From positions 62,001 through 126,000 of the forward strand of contig NZ_JAPMLN010000003.1 of NCBI RefSeq assembly GCF_026410405.1: a DNA stretch of 64,000 bases, given 5' to 3'. A model generated the notes under the pieces. It did no database searches and was not told the origin of the DNA. It saw only the letters and a program-made list of their open reading frames with translations. Shown here piece after piece: positions 33,911-43,445 of the stretch. This DNA comes from Marinicella gelatinilytica. GTDB lineage: Bacteria > Pseudomonadota > Gammaproteobacteria > Xanthomonadales > Marinicellaceae. Numbering within the stretch: position 1 is the stretch's first letter; each line of letters begins with the position of its first letter. The translations under genes were made by a program, and so were the position numbers.

Positions 33911-34807
33911 ATGAATAAAGATAAAAAAGTTCAACAGATTATTACCATTGAAGGTATTTATAACTTTATTGTTTTAATTTTAAAGACCATCGTTGGCTTT
34001 ACCACAGGTTCTTTGGCTGTATTAAGTGATGCGGTTCACTCATTAACTGATGTACTCAACAATGTGGTGATTTGGATGGTGATGCGTGTCGCCAGCAAGC
34101 CACCGGATTATGATCACCCCTACGGTCACCGTAAATTTGAGACCATCGCTGTGTTTGCCTTGGCATCCTTATTGGTGGTATTGGCTGTGGAACTGATTAT
34201 TCGGGCTTTTTCTGCAGAATCAGAAGTACCCGTTACCGAACCTTGGGCGCTGGGTTTAATGCTGGTGGTTCTTTTAATGAACATTACGGTCACCATTTGG
34301 GAGCGGTATTGGGCAAAAAAGCTTGATTCTGCTATTTTATTGGCTGATGCGCAACATACTTTGGTGGATGTACTAACCACAATCATGGTGATTGCCAGTT
34401 GGCAGTTGGCGGCTTTGGGTTGGGGCTGGATTGATAAATTGGCGGGAATAGGCGTTGCTGCGATGGTGCTTTATTTTGCCTATGGACTTTATCAAAAAGT
34501 GTTTCCGATACTGGTGGACGGTTATGCCATTGATCCCGATGAGCTGAGTAAAACCGCAGCTGAAGTACCTGGTGTTTTGGAGGTTCGGCAAGTAAGGTCC
34601 CGTTGGATTGGCTCCAAAAAAGCGGTGGACATGCGTATCGCAGTGGCGGCTGATTTACCAACGGTTGATGCCCATGATTTAGCGCATCGGGTCGAGGACC
34701 ATATTTGTGAACGTTTTAATATTGTTGACACGTCTATTCATGTTGAACCGTATTTAGGAAAAGAAAACAAATCCACAAACGAAAAAAATAAAGTCAAAAA
34801 ACGTTGA
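33911..34807 (+). CDS. Cation diffusion facilitator (zinc/divalent metal exporter)
   Basis: 298 residues. Six TM segments (about 15-220) are followed by a C-terminal cytoplasmic domain (~225-285). The transport site pairs are H-x3-D in TM2 (His43, Asp47 in DAVHSLTD) and H-x3-D in TM5 (His149, Asp153 in DAQHTLVD), a His-Asp/His-Asp layout common in zinc-type CDF proteins. DYDHPYGHRKFE is the conserved TM2-3 loop. Proton-coupled metal export from the cytoplasm is the family role; Zn is likely but Fe, Co or Mn are possible. It is convergent with the antiporter gene. Confidence 0.92.
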   Translation: MNKDKKVQQIITIEGIYNFIVLILKTIVGFTTGSLAVLSDAVHSLTDVLNNVVIWMVMRVASKPPDYDHPYGHRKFETIAVFALASLLVVLAVELIIRAFSAESEVPVTEPWALGLMLVVLLMNITVTIWERYWAKKLDSAILLADAQHTLVDVLTTIMVIASWQLAALGWGWIDKLAGIGVAAMVLYFAYGLYQKVFPILVDGYAIDPDELSKTAAEVPGVLEVRQVRSRWIGSKKAVDMRIAVAADLPTVDAHDLAHRVEDHICERFNIVDTSIHVEPYLGKENKSTNEKNKVKKR

Positions 34808-34839
34808 AATAATAGCGACTAATTCAAAAACCTCGATTG

Positions 34840-36324
34840 TTATGTGGTTTTTTGTCCTTCCAAAGGGTGACGTAAACAGTCTTCCGCTTTAATTAAATCT
34901 TCTTGATTGTTTGAAATGACGACTAAAGTGTCGTTGGCTTTAATGACAGTAAAGCCTGTGGGTGTTAAGTATTCATTTTTACGTATTATCATGGTAATAA
35001 ACGCATTTTTAGGGAAGCTCAAATCAACCAGTTTTTTGTTAACGGCATAAAAATCTGATGATATTTCAATTTCTCGGATGGCTGATTTAGGGAGGTCAGG
35101 CCGCCATTTTTCGATGTCTGAATAAGGGTTAATTTCTTCTCGAGCGCCAACATTTAGCCATTTAGCGACAACACTTAAGGTGGTGCCCTGAACGAGTACC
35201 GATGTCACTGAGATAAAAAATACAATGTTAAAAATCATATCAGCTTTATCAATCCCGGCTAATAAAGGGTAAGTGGCAAATACAATCGGTACAGCGCCCC
35301 GTAAACCGGCCCAGGAAATATAAAAGCGTCTTCTTAACCGCATTTTAAAAAACATGAGACTGATAAAAACGCTTATCGGCCGGGCAACAACAATCAGAAA
35401 CAAAGAAATAATCAGGCCAATGCCGATAACAGGCACAATATGTGAGGGAAATACCAGTAAGCCTAAAGTTAAGAACAACACAATTTGCATCAGCCAGGCC
35501 AATCCGTCATACATTTGTAAAATGGTGTTTTTGTGAATTAAATCCTGATTACCCAGATAGACTGCGCTGATATAAATGGCCAAAAAACCATTACCGCCAA
35601 AAAAGTCTGTGGTGGAAAATGTGATAAACATAATGGCAATCACCAATACCGGGTAAAGCCCTTCAAAACCCAGCTTGATTCGGTTAATTAATTTCTTGCT
35701 GAGTTTGCCAAAGACATAACCAAAAATGCCGCCCAAAATCATTTGTTGAAGAAACATCGGAATAATTGAAGCAATACCCTGGTCCTGGTGAATAACCAAC
35801 GTTAAAAAAGCCAGGGTTAGCACGTAGGCCATGGGGTCGTTACTGCCGCTTTCGAGTTCTAAGGTTGGTCTTAAATTTTTTCGTAGAACCAGGTTGTTTG
35901 AGCGTAATATTGAAAAAACTGCGGCTGCATCGGTGGATGACACAATCGAGCCCAGCAACATACTTTCATAGATGGTGAAGTCGGTCACCAGCCAAACAAA
36001 ATAACCCAGTGAAATTGCGGTTAATAAAACACCGAGCGTCGACAACACAAACCCTTCTTTAAGTATGGGTTTGACTGCAGTCCATTGAGTGCTCAGTCCA
36101 CCTGAGAATAAAATAAAGTTAAGCGAGACGATGCCGATAAATTGGGCTGCTTTTGGGTCATCAAAGTGGATGCCGCCGATGCCCTCAGAACCTGCCAGCA
36201 TACCAATACCCAAGAATAACAGCAGTGTCGGCACCCCAAAACGGTAAGAAGTTTTACCGGCGATAATGCTGATGAATAACAATAGTGAACCGACTAATAA
36301 GATATTTTCAATTGTTAAATTCAT
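34840..36324 (-). CDS. nhaP2: CPA1-type cation/proton antiporter with C-terminal TrkA_C domain (NhaP2-like)
   Basis: 494 residues from ATG 36324, chosen because RBS AGAGGA lies 10 bases upstream; a TTG 36 bases earlier is possible but has no RBS and falls in a terminator stem. About 12 TM helices with SSTDAAAVFSIL and LELESGSNDPMAY (the ND/SND motif of CPA1 exchangers) are followed by a cytoplasmic RCK/TrkA_C-type domain (~400-485, LPKSAIREIEIS...). E. coli NhaP2 (CvrA) exports K+ in exchange for H+ and is longer (578). The ion specificity here is inferred. Confidence 0.88.
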   Translation of the reverse strand: MNLTIENILLVGSLLLFISIIAGKTSYRFGVPTLLLFLGIGMLAGSEGIGGIHFDDPKAAQFIGIVSLNFILFSGGLSTQWTAVKPILKEGFVLSTLGVLLTAISLGYFVWLVTDFTIYESMLLGSIVSSTDAAAVFSILRSNNLVLRKNLRPTLELESGSNDPMAYVLTLAFLTLVIHQDQGIASIIPMFLQQMILGGIFGYVFGKLSKKLINRIKLGFEGLYPVLVIAIMFITFSTTDFFGGNGFLAIYISAVYLGNQDLIHKNTILQMYDGLAWLMQIVLFLTLGLLVFPSHIVPVIGIGLIISLFLIVVARPISVFISLMFFKMRLRRRFYISWAGLRGAVPIVFATYPLLAGIDKADMIFNIVFFISVTSVLVQGTTLSVVAKWLNVGAREEINPYSDIEKWRPDLPKSAIREIEISSDFYAVNKKLVDLSFPKNAFITMIIRKNEYLTPTGFTVIKANDTLVVISNNQEDLIKAEDCLRHPLEGQKTT

Positions 36325-36340
36325 CGATATAAAATCCTCT

Positions 36341-36377
36341 AAAAAAAATAGCCAACTCAAATTATGAGTTGGCTATT
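36341..36377 (-). terminator. Strong intrinsic terminator between prpD and the antiporter gene
   Basis: A perfect 13-bp stem (36347-36359 with 36365-36377) with loop AATTA. On the - strand it is followed by eight Ts (complement of 36341-36348), so it terminates prpD transcription. It sits between prpD (stop at 36434) and the antiporter ATG at 36324, making the two genes separate units. On the + strand a weaker T run also exists. Confidence 0.9.
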
Positions 36378-36433
36378 TTAGCCGTGTTAATAAATTGTGT
36401 CCGTAAAATTAATCGTATTAATTTAGCAGTGCA

Positions 36434-37882
36434 CTATAGATACCATAAGTCCATGAATTCATTCACTGACATGGCAGCCATCTGTTCTTTGTTTTGAGCG
36501 ACTGCTTTGATTTTGGTGGCTTGTTTATGTGAGAAATGATCGTCTAAAGCCCGTTCGAATTTATTGATGAGCACCGGAATGCCCTCTTCACGGCGATTGC
36601 GATGGCCGATGGGGTAATCGACGGAAATTTTTTCAGTGCTGGAACCATCTTTAAAATAAATCTGGATGCTGTTGCCAATCGCGCGTTTATCGGGATCAAA
36701 GTAATCTTTGGTAAATTGCGGATTTTCTTTCACCGTCATTTTATCGCGAAGTTGATCTATGATGGGCAGTTGCGCGATATCGTCTTCATAATCATCAGCG
36801 GTTAAACGCCCAAAAGCCAAAGGCACAGCCACCATATACTGTAAACAATGATCGCGGTCCGCCGGATTATCCAAGGCGCCGGTTTTATCAATGATACGTA
36901 CCCCGGCTTCCTGAGTTTCGATGGCAATGCGTTCAATGTCATCCAATCTGTCTTTAACACTGTCATGCAATGTCATGGCGCATTCCACCGCGGTTTGGGC
37001 ATGAAATTCAGCCGGAAAAGACAGTTTAAACAGAATATTCTCCATCACATAGGCGCCATATTCTCTTTGAAAGCTGAAGGCTTGGCCTTTAAAAAGTACA
37101 TCATAAAACCCCCAGGTTTTCGCCGTTAAAGCCGATGGGTAACCCATCTCACCGGTTTTGGCCATTAGCGCCAATTGCACAGCCCGCCGACAGGCATCAC
37201 CGGCAGCCCATGATTTGCGGGATCCGGTATTGGGCGCATGGCGATAGGTTCGCAAAGCTCCGCCATCAATCCAGGCATTGGATACGGCATTTTTTATTTC
37301 CTGACGATTACAGCCGAGCATCTGTGCCGCCACCGCTGTGGAAGCGATGCGCACTAAAATAACGTGATCTATGCCGACTCGATTAAATGGATTTTCCAGT
37401 GCCAGCACGCCTTGAATTTCATGGGCTTTAACCATGGCCATTAAAACATCTTTAATGCGCAAAGGTGGCTGGTTATTCATTAGTCGCTGTCGGGAGAGAT
37501 AATCTGCCACCGATAATATGGCCCCTAAGTTATCAGAAGGATGTCCCCATTCGGCCGCTAACCAGGTGTCGTTAAAATCCAGCCAGCGAATCAATGCACC
37601 GATATTAAAAGCCGCTTGAACCGGCTCTAATTGATGGGAAGTGCCGGGGATTTTGGCACCTGTGTTTAATGTGGCGCCGGGTACCACCGGACCTAAATGT
37701 TTAACACATTCAGGAAAATCTAACGCCAGTAAAGCACAGGCTAAACTGTCTAAAAGACAATAATGGGCAGTGTCCATGGCTTCGTCAGATTGCACCTCAT
37801 AATCCAGGACATAATCGACGATATCTTTAATAACTTGATCGAATTCAGGACGCTCCGCAGAGCGAATATCTACTGTGCTCAT
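36434..37882 (-). CDS. prpD: 2-methylcitrate dehydratase
   Basis: 482 residues of the MmgE/PrpD family (E. coli PrpD 483). Family segments: [69 protein letters not shown]-type [27 protein letters not shown] and [13 protein letters not shown]. In the methylcitrate cycle it dehydrates 2-methylcitrate to 2-methyl-cis-aconitate. Having both prpD and acnD/prpF is known in some gammaproteobacteria; which isomer each handles differs. It is divergent from acnD with 164 bases between, a probable shared control region; no prpR gene is in the window. Confidence 0.93.
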   Translation of the reverse strand: MSTVDIRSAERPEFDQVIKDIVDYVLDYEVQSDEAMDTAHYCLLDSLACALLALDFPECVKHLGPVVPGATLNTGAKIPGTSHQLEPVQAAFNIGALIRWLDFNDTWLAAEWGHPSDNLGAILSVADYLSRQRLMNNQPPLRIKDVLMAMVKAHEIQGVLALENPFNRVGIDHVILVRIASTAVAAQMLGCNRQEIKNAVSNAWIDGGALRTYRHAPNTGSRKSWAAGDACRRAVQLALMAKTGEMGYPSALTAKTWGFYDVLFKGQAFSFQREYGAYVMENILFKLSFPAEFHAQTAVECAMTLHDSVKDRLDDIERIAIETQEAGVRIIDKTGALDNPADRDHCLQYMVAVPLAFGRLTADDYEDDIAQLPIIDQLRDKMTVKENPQFTKDYFDPDKRAIGNSIQIYFKDGSSTEKISVDYPIGHRNRREEGIPVLINKFERALDDHFSHKQATKIKAVAQNKEQMAAMSVNEFMDLWYL

Positions 37883-38046
37883 ATTTTTCTCGTTTTTTGA
37901 TTTAAAGATGTATTAATCAGTCTAAACCTTCAGTGCCCAAAAGTAAAATGTATGCCATTGAAAGCTTGTCACTATCAACTGTCATTGGTGGCACTGGCTG
38001 TTTGTCATGCAAAACGTTAAAATAACGCCTTTTTGCCTTAATCCGG

Positions 38047-40647
38047 ATGAAAAACATGAACCAACAGTTTCGTAAACCCTTAGCCAATAGTGATTTAGAT
38101 TTTTTTGATACCCGTGAAGCTGTGGAGGCGATACGGCCAGGGGCTTACGATGGCCTGCCTTATACGTCCAAAGTGTTGGCAGAAAATCTGGTGCGTCGCT
38201 GCCCGTCGCAAGATTTAACGGCTTCGTTGGAGCAAATTATCGAACGCAAACAGGATTTGGATTTTCCCTGGTACCCGGCGCGGGTGGTGTGTCATGATAT
38301 TTTGGGACAAACGGCATTTGTGGATTTAGCCGGTTTGCGCGAAGCAATTGCCAAAAAAGGTGGTGATCCGAAACAAGTCAATCCTGTGGTGCCGACGCAG
38401 TTAATTGTGGATCATTCATTGGCGGTGGAACATGCCGGTTTTGAAAAGGATGCCTTTGAAAAAAACCGCGCCATAGAAGAACATCGAAACAAAGACCGAT
38501 TTCATTTTATTAACTGGTGTAAAACCGCCTTCGAGAATGTCAATGTGGTGCCGCCGGGTAATGGCATTATGCACCAAATAAACTTAGAACGGATGTCGCC
38601 GGTGATTCAAGCCCAGGACGGTGTGGCGTTTCCCGATACCCTGGTCGGTACCGACAGTCACACACCCATGGTTGATGCCTTAGGCGTCATTGCTGTGGGT
38701 GTCGGTGGCTTAGAGGCGGAAAGTGTGATGTTGGGGCGCCCGTCTTATGTGCGTTTACCGGATATTGTTGGTGTGCATTTAACCGGTAAGCCACAACCGG
38801 GCATCACCAGTACAGATATCGTTCTGGCCATCACTGAGTTTCTGCGTAATGAACGCGTAGTCGGGGCTTATATTGAATTTTATGGCGAAGGTGCTGACAG
38901 TTTAACCCTGGGTGACCGCGCCACCATTTCTAATATGACACCGGAATTCGGCGCCACTGCCGCCATGTTTTATATTGACCAACAGACCATCGATTATTTA
39001 CGTCTCACCGGTCGAGAGGAAGCGCAAATAAAATTGGTTGAAAACTACGCCAGACAAACCGGCTTATGGTCTGATGGCATGAAAAATGCACAATATGAAC
39101 GGGTTCTGACCTTTGATTTATCGTCAGTGGGTCGTAATATTGCCGGACCATCGAATCCTCATGCCCGGGTTTCAGTCAATGACCTGGCGGAGCAGGGAAT
39201 CACCGGTGATTATTCAGCTGAAGGTGATGAGATGCCCGATGGTGCTTGTATCATTGCTGCCATTACCAGTTGTACCAACACCAGTAACCCCCGCAATATG
39301 ATTGCTGCCGGATTGATTGCCAGAAATGCCAATAAACTCGGTTTAACGCGAAAACCCTGGGTGAAAACCTCCCTGGCGCCTGGTTCCAAAGCCGTGACTT
39401 TGTATTTAGAAGAATCCAAATTATTACCTGAATTAGAAAACTTAGGCTTCGGTGTCGTTGGCTATGCCTGTACCTCCTGTAACGGCATGAGTGGTGCCTT
39501 AGATCCGGAAATCAACAGGGAAATAGAAGAGAGAAATCTCTATTCGACCGCGGTGTTATCGGGTAACCGAAACTTTGATGGTCGTATTCATCCTCAGGCT
39601 GATCAGGCCTTCCTGGCGTCACCACCCCTGGTGGTGGCTTATGCCATTGCCGGTTCAATCCGTTTTGACATTGAAAAAGATGTTTTAGGCTATGATGCGT
39701 ATGGTAATGCCATTAAGCTCAAAGACATTTGGCCGGATGATGCAGAAATTGATGCGGTGATTAAACAAAGTGTGAAACCTGAGCATTTTACAAAAGTGTA
39801 TGAGCCGATGTTTAACATCGAAGACATCCTGCGTAAACACACGGAACCTTTATATGCCTGGAACCCCAAATCCACGTATATTCAATGTCCGCCCTATTGG
39901 GAAGGTGCCCTGGCGGCAAAACGTACCATGACCGGCATGCGGCCATTGGCGGTTTTGGGTGATAACATCACCACCGATCATTTATCACCATCGAATGCCA
40001 TTCAAATGAACAGTGCTGCCGGTGAATATTTGCACAAAATGGGTCTGCCCGAGGAAGACTTTAATTCCTATGCCACCCACCGCGGTGATCACTTAACAGC
40101 GCAACGTGCCACCTTTGCCAATCCCAAATTATTGAATGAAATGGTGCGAGACGAACAGGGCGAGGTTAAACAAGGTTCACTGGCGCGGTTAGAACCCGAA
40201 GGTCAAGAAATGCGCATGTGGGAAACCATTGAAACCTACATGGAACGCAAACAGCCCCTCATTATTATTGCCGGTAAAGACTATGGTCAGGGCTCTTCCC
40301 GTGACTGGGCCGCCAAAGGTGTACGTCTGGCCGGTGTCGAAGTCATTGTCGCCGAAGGCTTTGAGCGCATTCACCGTACCAACCTGATTGGTATGGGTGT
40401 ATTACCGTTGCAGTTTGTCGACGGTGAATCGCGTCAAATCTACGACATTGACGGCAGTGAAACCTATGATGTCAAAGGTGAAATTGCTGCCGGCGGTCAA
40501 TTAACCGTAATCATGCATCGTAAAAATGGCGAGCAGGTTGCAATACCTGTGATTTGTCGTTTAGACACCGCCGACGAAGTCATTACCTACAATGAAGGTG
40601 GTCTGTTACAGCGTTTTGCCAATGATTTTATGCGTGACGATCGTTGA
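38047..40647 (+). CDS. acnD: Fe/S-dependent 2-methylisocitrate dehydratase (AcnD)
   Basis: 866 residues, aconitase superfamily. N-terminal RKPLANSDLDFFDTREAV and IERKQDLDFPWYPARVVCHD match AcnD closely. The [4Fe-4S] cysteines are in ITSCTNTSNPRN and YACTSCNGMSG, and domain 4 has DNITTDHLSPSNAI and DYGQGSSRDWAAKG. AcnD makes trans-2-methylaconitate from 2-methylcitrate, which PrpF then isomerises; the prpF gene is downstream. Two in-frame ATGs (38047, 38056) are both possible. Together with prpD it degrades propionyl-CoA; methylcitrate synthase and lyase (prpC, prpB) are not here. Confidence 0.96.
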   Translation: MKNMNQQFRKPLANSDLDFFDTREAVEAIRPGAYDGLPYTSKVLAENLVRRCPSQDLTASLEQIIERKQDLDFPWYPARVVCHDILGQTAFVDLAGLREAIAKKGGDPKQVNPVVPTQLIVDHSLAVEHAGFEKDAFEKNRAIEEHRNKDRFHFINWCKTAFENVNVVPPGNGIMHQINLERMSPVIQAQDGVAFPDTLVGTDSHTPMVDALGVIAVGVGGLEAESVMLGRPSYVRLPDIVGVHLTGKPQPGITSTDIVLAITEFLRNERVVGAYIEFYGEGADSLTLGDRATISNMTPEFGATAAMFYIDQQTIDYLRLTGREEAQIKLVENYARQTGLWSDGMKNAQYERVLTFDLSSVGRNIAGPSNPHARVSVNDLAEQGITGDYSAEGDEMPDGACIIAAITSCTNTSNPRNMIAAGLIARNANKLGLTRKPWVKTSLAPGSKAVTLYLEESKLLPELENLGFGVVGYACTSCNGMSGALDPEINREIEERNLYSTAVLSGNRNFDGRIHPQADQAFLASPPLVVAYAIAGSIRFDIEKDVLGYDAYGNAIKLKDIWPDDAEIDAVIKQSVKPEHFTKVYEPMFNIEDILRKHTEPLYAWNPKSTYIQCPPYWEGALAAKRTMTGMRPLAVLGDNITTDHLSPSNAIQMNSAAGEYLHKMGLPEEDFNSYATHRGDHLTAQRATFANPKLLNEMVRDEQGEVKQGSLARLEPEGQEMRMWETIETYMERKQPLIIIAGKDYGQGSSRDWAAKGVRLAGVEVIVAEGFERIHRTNLIGMGVLPLQFVDGESRQIYDIDGSETYDVKGEIAAGGQLTVIMHRKNGEQVAIPVICRLDTADEVITYNEGGLLQRFANDFMRDDR

Positions 40648-40789
40648 GCATTTGTGGGTTTTTTATAATGTGACCTAGTTCTCAATATGAAGAGATTTCG
40701 GGAGAATTAATTAAAAAACTTCTTTTCAGGGCCCTTAATTGCGCATAAAATTAAATACCTCAAATAATCAATATTCAAAAGGGGAATTT

Positions 40790-41629
40790 ATGCGTTTTAA
40801 TTTGTTTACATATATATTTGTGGTTTTTGGACTGTTTGCTCACGTAGAAACGGCTCAAGCTGATTGTGCTGTCACCGGCGCCACTGGTTCAGGCGGTGAA
40901 ATTGTTATGTGTACAGGCACAGATACCGATGGTTATGATGGGACCCTTTTCATTGATGATTTAACCATCCCGAGTGGTGCCGTAGTCAGTCGAGCATCGG
41001 GTGATACCATTAATTTAAGTGACGGTAATGATGTGGTTTTAATATCTGGAGGCACGGTTACAAGTAATTCTGATCCGATAGAAACAGAAGATGGGGATGA
41101 TTATGTGACCATGACATCTGGAAGTCTTATTGGTGATTCAGATGGTATTCGTCTGAATGATGGGAATGACACAATTATCATAACCGGTGGCGTGATAACA
41201 GGAAATGGTGATGATGGTGTCGAAGGTGATGGTGGTAATGATACCATTATTATCAGTGGTGCCGTTATTACCGGAAGTGATGCAGCTATCGAGGCCGATA
41301 GTGGTGATGATCTTGTTGAAATTGGTGATAACACCACCATTAACGGCATGATGGATGGTGGGACAGATGTTGATACTCTGCGTTTTTCTATGACCGTTCC
41401 TCCAGGAGATTTAGCGTCTTTACAGTCGGCCTTATCGGCAGCAAATCCAGCGGCTGACAGTATTGTTATTAATGGTGAAAATTATCAATGGGTAAACTTT
41501 GAAAGTATTGAAGATAATTTACGTGGTGCACAAGCGACCAGTGTACCGTCATTGCAAATATGGGGCCTGTTAATGCTGATGGGCTTAGTGTTGTTAGTTA
41601 CAAAAACATCAATCCGAAAAGTACGTTAA
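40790..41629 (+). CDS. Secreted Gly/Asp-repeat protein with VPSL-WG C-terminal sorting-like tail
   Basis: 279 residues from ATG 40790, which has RBS AAAAGGGG 7 bases upstream; an in-frame ATG at 40739 lacks one. A signal peptide (FNLFTYIFVVFGLFAHVETA) is followed by a region of 23-residue repeats built on DGNDTIIITGGVITG (about 77-185). The C-terminus is VPSLQIWGLLMLMGLVLLV plus a basic end, the IPTL/VPSL-WG pattern of C-terminal protein-sorting tails. The role is unknown; extracellular and beta-helical is inference. It lies between acnD and prpF with its own terminator, an odd insertion in a propionate cluster. Confidence 0.75.
   Translation: MRFNLFTYIFVVFGLFAHVETAQADCAVTGATGSGGEIVMCTGTDTDGYDGTLFIDDLTIPSGAVVSRASGDTINLSDGNDVVLISGGTVTSNSDPIETEDGDDYVTMTSGSLIGDSDGIRLNDGNDTIIITGGVITGNGDDGVEGDGGNDTIIISGAVITGSDAAIEADSGDDLVEIGDNTTINGMMDGGTDVDTLRFSMTVPPGDLASLQSALSAANPAADSIVINGENYQWVNFESIEDNLRGAQATSVPSLQIWGLLMLMGLVLLVTKTSIRKVR
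41021..41350 (+). repeat. 23-residue repeats in the secreted Gly/Asp protein
   Basis: Four to five diverged units start with D/G-G-N/D-D: DGNDVVLISGGTVT, DGDDYVTMTSGSLI, DGNDTIIITGGVIT, GGNDTIIISGAVIT and SGDDLVEIGDNTTI, spaced 23-24 residues. The pattern of alternate hydrophobic residues after acidic turns is like RTX or beta-helix repeats, though it does not match the nonapeptide GGxGxDxUx exactly. Confidence 0.7.
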
Positions 41630-41675
41630 ATGTAAGTTTATTCTGGGTTATGTTAAACCCGGTTAGCTAATACAG

Positions 41676-41701
41676 AAAGCCGTTACTATTAACGGCTTTT
41701 T
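41676..41701 (+). terminator. Intrinsic terminator before prpF
   Basis: AAAGCCGTTA (41676-41685) pairs with TAACGGCTTT (41690-41699) around loop CTAT, followed by five Ts. It ends transcription of acnD and/or the repeat-protein gene before prpF. Confidence 0.85.
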
Positions 41702-41861
41702 GTGGTTTAAAACTCAATTTATTTTAAATCTGAGTAGTGATAAAAGTATTTCTCGGATTGCGTTAAATCAAAAACAACAGTGTGTTATGAATGTTTATTT
41801 ATGAGAAGATAGGCTGTCAAATATTTGACAGTAGAACCACGTAAAGTAAACAAAATAAATT

Positions 41862-43037
41862 ATGAATCAAAAACCCCAAATCACCATTCCGGCCACTTAT
41901 ATGCGGGGTGGTACCTCTAAAGGCGTTTTTTTTAATCTCACTGATTTGCCCAAAGCGACACAAGTACCGGGTGAAGCCCGCGATCGTTTATTGCTGAGGG
42001 TAATCGGCAGCCCCGATCCCTATGGCAAGCACACCGATGGCATGGGCGGTGCGACATCGAGCACCAGTAAAACCGTTATTTTATCGAAAAGCAGTCAGCC
42101 TGATCACGATGTGGATTATTTGTTTGGCCAGGTGTCGATTGATAAACCGTTTGTGGACTGGAGCGGTAATTGCGGCAATTTAACCGCTGCGGTGGGGGCG
42201 TTTGCCATTAAATCCGGCTTGCTTGATAGTGACAAGGTTCCTGCTAATGGCGTCGCGGTGGTGCGGATTTGGCAGGCCAATATCAAACAAACCATTATCG
42301 CTCATGTGCCAATGACCGACGGACAGGTCCAAGAAACCGGTGATTTTGAATTGGATGGTGTGACTTTTCCGGCCGCTGAGGTGAAGGTTGAGTTTGTTAA
42401 TCCGGTGGGTGATGCGGAACTATTCCCAACCGGTCAATTGGTGGATACATTGGATGTGCCGGGAATTGGGACATTTGACGCCACCTTTATCAATGCCGGT
42501 ATTCCGACGATATTTCTGAATGCCGATGCCATTGATTATCTGGGCACCGAATTACAGGGCGATATTAATGGCGATGATGACGCCCTGACAATGTTCGAAA
42601 CCATTCGGGCTTATGGCGCGGTACAAATGGGCTTAATCAAAGACATTAAAGAAGCCGAAAGCCGTCAGCACACCCCTAAAGTGGCGTTTGTGGCGCCGCC
42701 CAAGGGCTATATCTCATCCAGTGGTAAAGCCATTGCCATTGGTGACATTGATCTCAATGTTCGGGCTTTATCCATGGGTCTATTGCATCATGCCATGATG
42801 GGCACGGCCGCCGTCGCCATAGCCACGGCTTCCGCCATACCCGGCACCCTGGTTAATTTAGCCGCCGGTGGCGGGAATCGTACAGAAGTGCGTTTTGGAC
42901 ATCCTTCAGGGACCTTAAAAGTGGGTGCCGAAGTAACTGAACAAGCCGGGCAATGGAAAGTAGAGAAAGTTATTATGAGCCGCAGTGCTCGAGTGCTGAT
43001 GTCAGGGCATGTGCATGTGCCGGATGTCAATGCATAG
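41862..43037 (+). CDS. prpF: 2-methylaconitate cis-trans isomerase PrpF
   Basis: 391 residues (family about 390-400). It starts with IPATYMRGGTSKGVFF, the conserved PrpF N-terminus. DPYGKHTDGMGGATSSTSK follows. SGNCGNLTAAVGAFAI and INAGIPTIFLNADAI are further family blocks. PrpF isomerises trans-2-methylaconitate (from AcnD) to the cis form used by aconitase-type enzymes; the fold is like diaminopimelate epimerase. Separated from acnD by the repeat-protein gene and a terminator, it probably has its own promoter. Confidence 0.93.
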   Translation: MNQKPQITIPATYMRGGTSKGVFFNLTDLPKATQVPGEARDRLLLRVIGSPDPYGKHTDGMGGATSSTSKTVILSKSSQPDHDVDYLFGQVSIDKPFVDWSGNCGNLTAAVGAFAIKSGLLDSDKVPANGVAVVRIWQANIKQTIIAHVPMTDGQVQETGDFELDGVTFPAAEVKVEFVNPVGDAELFPTGQLVDTLDVPGIGTFDATFINAGIPTIFLNADAIDYLGTELQGDINGDDDALTMFETIRAYGAVQMGLIKDIKEAESRQHTPKVAFVAPPKGYISSSGKAIAIGDIDLNVRALSMGLLHHAMMGTAAVAIATASAIPGTLVNLAAGGGNRTEVRFGHPSGTLKVGAEVTEQAGQWKVEKVIMSRSARVLMSGHVHVPDVNA

Positions 43038-43059
43038 AGTTTAGAGTACAGCAGATAGG

Positions 43060-43273
43060 GCGACTGCAAGGGTCGCAGCTACAGAAACAATATTCGCATA
43101 TTCGGAATGATATTAAAGTTTATCAGAATTGAATGTAGTCGTAGCGTTTTTCTTTCCATACACCATTCAATGGATTATACGGAATTCAGCAGGCAGATTT
43201 AGGTGCTTATGGTTTTGTGACGTTCATAGACAACGTTCGGACTAAAGACGCTGGATGCCGGCCTTCGCCGGCA
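43060..43273. repeat. Palindrome-bearing intergenic region (REP-like)
   Basis: Two palindromes lie between prpF and tRNA-Val. GCGAC (43060-43064) pairs with GTCGC (43072-43076). A stronger one pairs TGCCGGC (43256-43262) with GCCGGCA (43267-43273) around CTTC, inside the phrase GGATGCCGGCCTTCGCCGG. This GC-rich sequence contrasts with the AT-rich surroundings and resembles short intergenic REP-type palindromes of proteobacteria. There is no T tract on either strand. Only one copy of each was seen here; a genome count would decide. Confidence 0.45.
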
Positions 43274-43309
43274 AAAATTCATGGTTTGTTTTGGTAATAT
43301 AGAAATCAG

Positions 43310-43384
43310 TGGTGGGCACGACTGGGATTGAACCAGTGACCCCTTCGATGTCAACGAAGTGCTCTCCCGCTGAGCTACGCGCCC
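43310..43384 (-). tRNA. tRNA-Val (anticodon GAC)
   Basis: 75 bases on the - strand with encoded CCA (complement of 43310-43312). The acceptor stem GGGCGCG pairs with CGTGCCC, the D-arm is TAGCTCAGCGGGAGAGC, and the anticodon arm is CTTCG-TTGACAT-CGAAG, giving anticodon GAC at 43350-43352. The T-arm has CTGG-TTCAATC-CCAG. All arms fold normally. It decodes GUC and GUU. It lies just downstream of the PDZ gene on the same strand. Confidence 0.96.
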
Positions 43385-43445
43385 TCTGACCTGGGATGTG
43401 AGCGATGCCGCTCACCAAAGAAGCGGTATTCTATCGCAAGATGAT

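Noticed and set aside
34826-34852. Possible terminator between the CDF and antiporter genes
   Set aside because: AAAAACC/GGTTTTT stem with a 13-base loop is too AT-rich and open to call.
43256-43273. GC hairpin as a terminator for tRNA-Val or prpF
   Set aside because: No T tract on either strand; better explained as a REP-like palindrome.
43398-43415. GTGAGCG/CGCTCAC hairpin between the PDZ gene and tRNA-Val
   Set aside because: Clear 7-bp stem but no T tract; could be a tRNA processing or chance structure, so not listed as a terminator.
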